Assembly: GCA_002451065.1 (NCBI GenBank)
Contig: DKBC01000340.1
Location: 1-7,404, forward strand
Direction of reading: 5' to 3'
From: Betaproteobacteria bacterium UBA6910
Lineage (GTDB): Bacteria > Pseudomonadota > Gammaproteobacteria > Burkholderiales > UBA6910
DNA length: 7,404 nucleotides
Notes under the pieces: model-generated
What the model saw: the letters and a program-made list of their open reading frames with translations, nothing else
What the model was told of the DNA's origin: nothing
Databases searched by the model: none
Position numbers and translations under genes: made by a program
Shown: piece by piece, positions 6,981-7,404 of the stretch
Layout: each line of letters begins with the position of its first letter
Numbering within the stretch: the first letter of the stretch is position 1

Positions 6981-7270
6981 TTACTCCTAAAGCGTTGGAG
7001 AAGCTGGCGGCTGTTACTGATTCCCTCTGCCACTTCTTCGGGCGCAGGTACTACGTCCCCCTTTAGGTGGCTACGAGATATATGCCCGTTCCATGTTTGA
7101 CATCCTTTATGTCCCCTAGCTGCGCTGTCCTGAACTGCATGCATTGCGACAGCCAATTGGTCCCAGTTACAGGAGGCAATGGCGTTCTCCACCAAAGCTG
7201 CGAGCGCTCTATTTCCGTCTTCTGGACCTTCGTAAGCTTCCCCGTTTGCCGGACACCCGGGAGGTAGAAC
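6962..7270 (-). pseudogene. C-terminal tip of a polymorphic (Rhs-type) toxin, interrupted by an IS3-family element
   Basis: On the minus strand the frame is open for 102 codons from 7270 to a TAA at 6962-6964, with an in-frame stop at 7271-7273 at the edge of IS DNA. The protein-like part starts around NGEAYEGPEDGNRALAALVE. Counting from 7270, it has H44-x3-D48 (MHAVQDS), H54, H63 and H68-x3-D72, a His/Asp pattern typical of metal sites. The HAVQDSxxxxH stretch recalls zinc-dependent phospholipase-like domains found at Rhs C-termini; this is a tentative likeness. The nearby TTG at 7193-7195 could start a 77-residue product, but no good ribosome binding site is apparent and a cut-off toxin tip is more plausible. 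The downstream overlap with a secreted protein gene, and the Rhs core fragment beyond it, support the toxin reading. Confidence 0.65.
6984..6988 (-). promoter_or_regulatory. Ribosome binding site of the candidate immunity gene
   Basis: The minus strand reads TTAGGAGTAAATGCCTATG. AGGAG is three bases from the first ATG and nine bases from the second, which favours starting at 6974 although the longer form cannot be excluded. It lies inside the end of the toxin reading frame. Confidence 0.6.
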
Positions 7271-7290
7271 TTACTGGCATCTTAACGCCA

Positions 7291-7295
7291 GGAGG
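7291..7295 (+). promoter_or_regulatory. Ribosome binding site of the IS3 orfA
   Basis: GGAGG five bases before the ATG at 7301. Its first base is shared with the 3' arm of the 5-bp stem at 7274-7291, which might modestly limit access; that effect is inferred. Confidence 0.7.
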
Positions 7296-7300
7296 TTCAG

Positions 7301-7404
7301 ATGAAGAAGTCCCGATTTAGCGAGACGCAGATCGTTTCGATCCTCAAGCAGGCCGACGCCGGGATGCCGGCGAAGGACGTCTGCCGCTTGCAACGATTGG
7401 CGCT
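7301..7404 (+). CDS. IS3-family transposase OrfA (helix-turn-helix subunit), 3' partial
   Basis: Starts MKKSRFSETQIVSILKQADA and continues GMPAKDVCR, the well-known N-terminus of IS3-family OrfA proteins, which binds the element's ends through a helix-turn-helix. In the family, OrfB (the DDE integrase) is normally made as an OrfAB fusion by ribosomal frameshifting; that part is beyond the window. The family usually continues CR-x-HGIS-x-ATYY-x-W at this point, but here the frame reads CRLQRLA, so a small deletion or frameshift may have damaged the gene. The window ends too soon to tell. Confidence 0.85.
   Translation, partial: MKKSRFSETQIVSILKQADAGMPAKDVCRLQRLA

Larger units (their letters stand above)
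7247..7404 (+). mobile_element. Left end of an IS3-family insertion sequence (partial)
   Basis: The element is recognised by orfA starting at 7301, opposite in direction to the toxin fragment. The toxin frame meets a stop at 7271-7273. IS3-family ends begin with TG; TGCCGGACACCCGGG at 7247, 54 bases before orfA, is a possible terminal repeat, but without the right end or target duplication the boundary could lie anywhere in about 7247-7275. CTGGC at 7274-7278 and GCCAG at 7287-7291 can form a small stem just before the orfA ribosome binding site. Confidence 0.7.

Noticed and set aside
7067..7267. 66-residue plus-strand frame opposite the toxin fragment
   Set aside because: Its sequence has no domain-like pattern, while the minus strand gives an organised His/Asp motif and couples to the downstream gene.

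Overview
The window comes from a high-GC Gram-negative bacterium, most likely a beta- or gammaproteobacterium. This rests on a GC-rich type I secretion locus (an RTX protein gene followed by a HlyD-type adaptor gene) and proteobacterial-style Rhs and IS3 sequences. The species cannot be named from the sequence alone.

Region 1 (1-6181, plus strand) is a type I secretion operon. A very large RTX gene is already in frame at base 1, so its true start lies upstream, and it ends at 4803. At least 1600 codons are visible. They hold six blocks of glycine/aspartate-rich calcium-binding nonapeptides, separated by haemolysin-type linker domains, one cadherin-like (CADG) domain, two unrecognised insert regions, and a C-terminal helical module that occurs twice (about 2491-2793 and 4453-4800). 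Four bases later comes a complete 457-residue HlyD-family membrane fusion protein. The RTX protein is the likely export substrate. The ABC transporter and the TolC-type outer-membrane channel are not in the window.

Region 2 (6182-7270) is an accessory segment of lower GC, read on the minus strand and convergent with the operon. In the direction of its transcription it holds three parts: the C-terminal 102 codons of what looks like a polymorphic (Rhs-type) toxin tip with a His/Asp metal-site pattern; a complete 159-residue secreted protein whose start overlaps the toxin stop, and which I infer to be the cognate immunity protein; and a short orphan fragment of the conserved Rhs core, cut off just after its YAYV segment. 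This toxin end / immunity / displaced core order matches the recombination debris seen downstream of rhs genes.

Region 3 (about 7247-7404, plus strand) is the left end of an IS3-family insertion sequence, with the start of orfA at 7301. It appears to have landed in the toxin gene and cut the tip from any upstream Rhs core. The element runs off the window. The most interesting part is the toxin/immunity remnant at 6501-7270; next is the internal duplication in the RTX protein.
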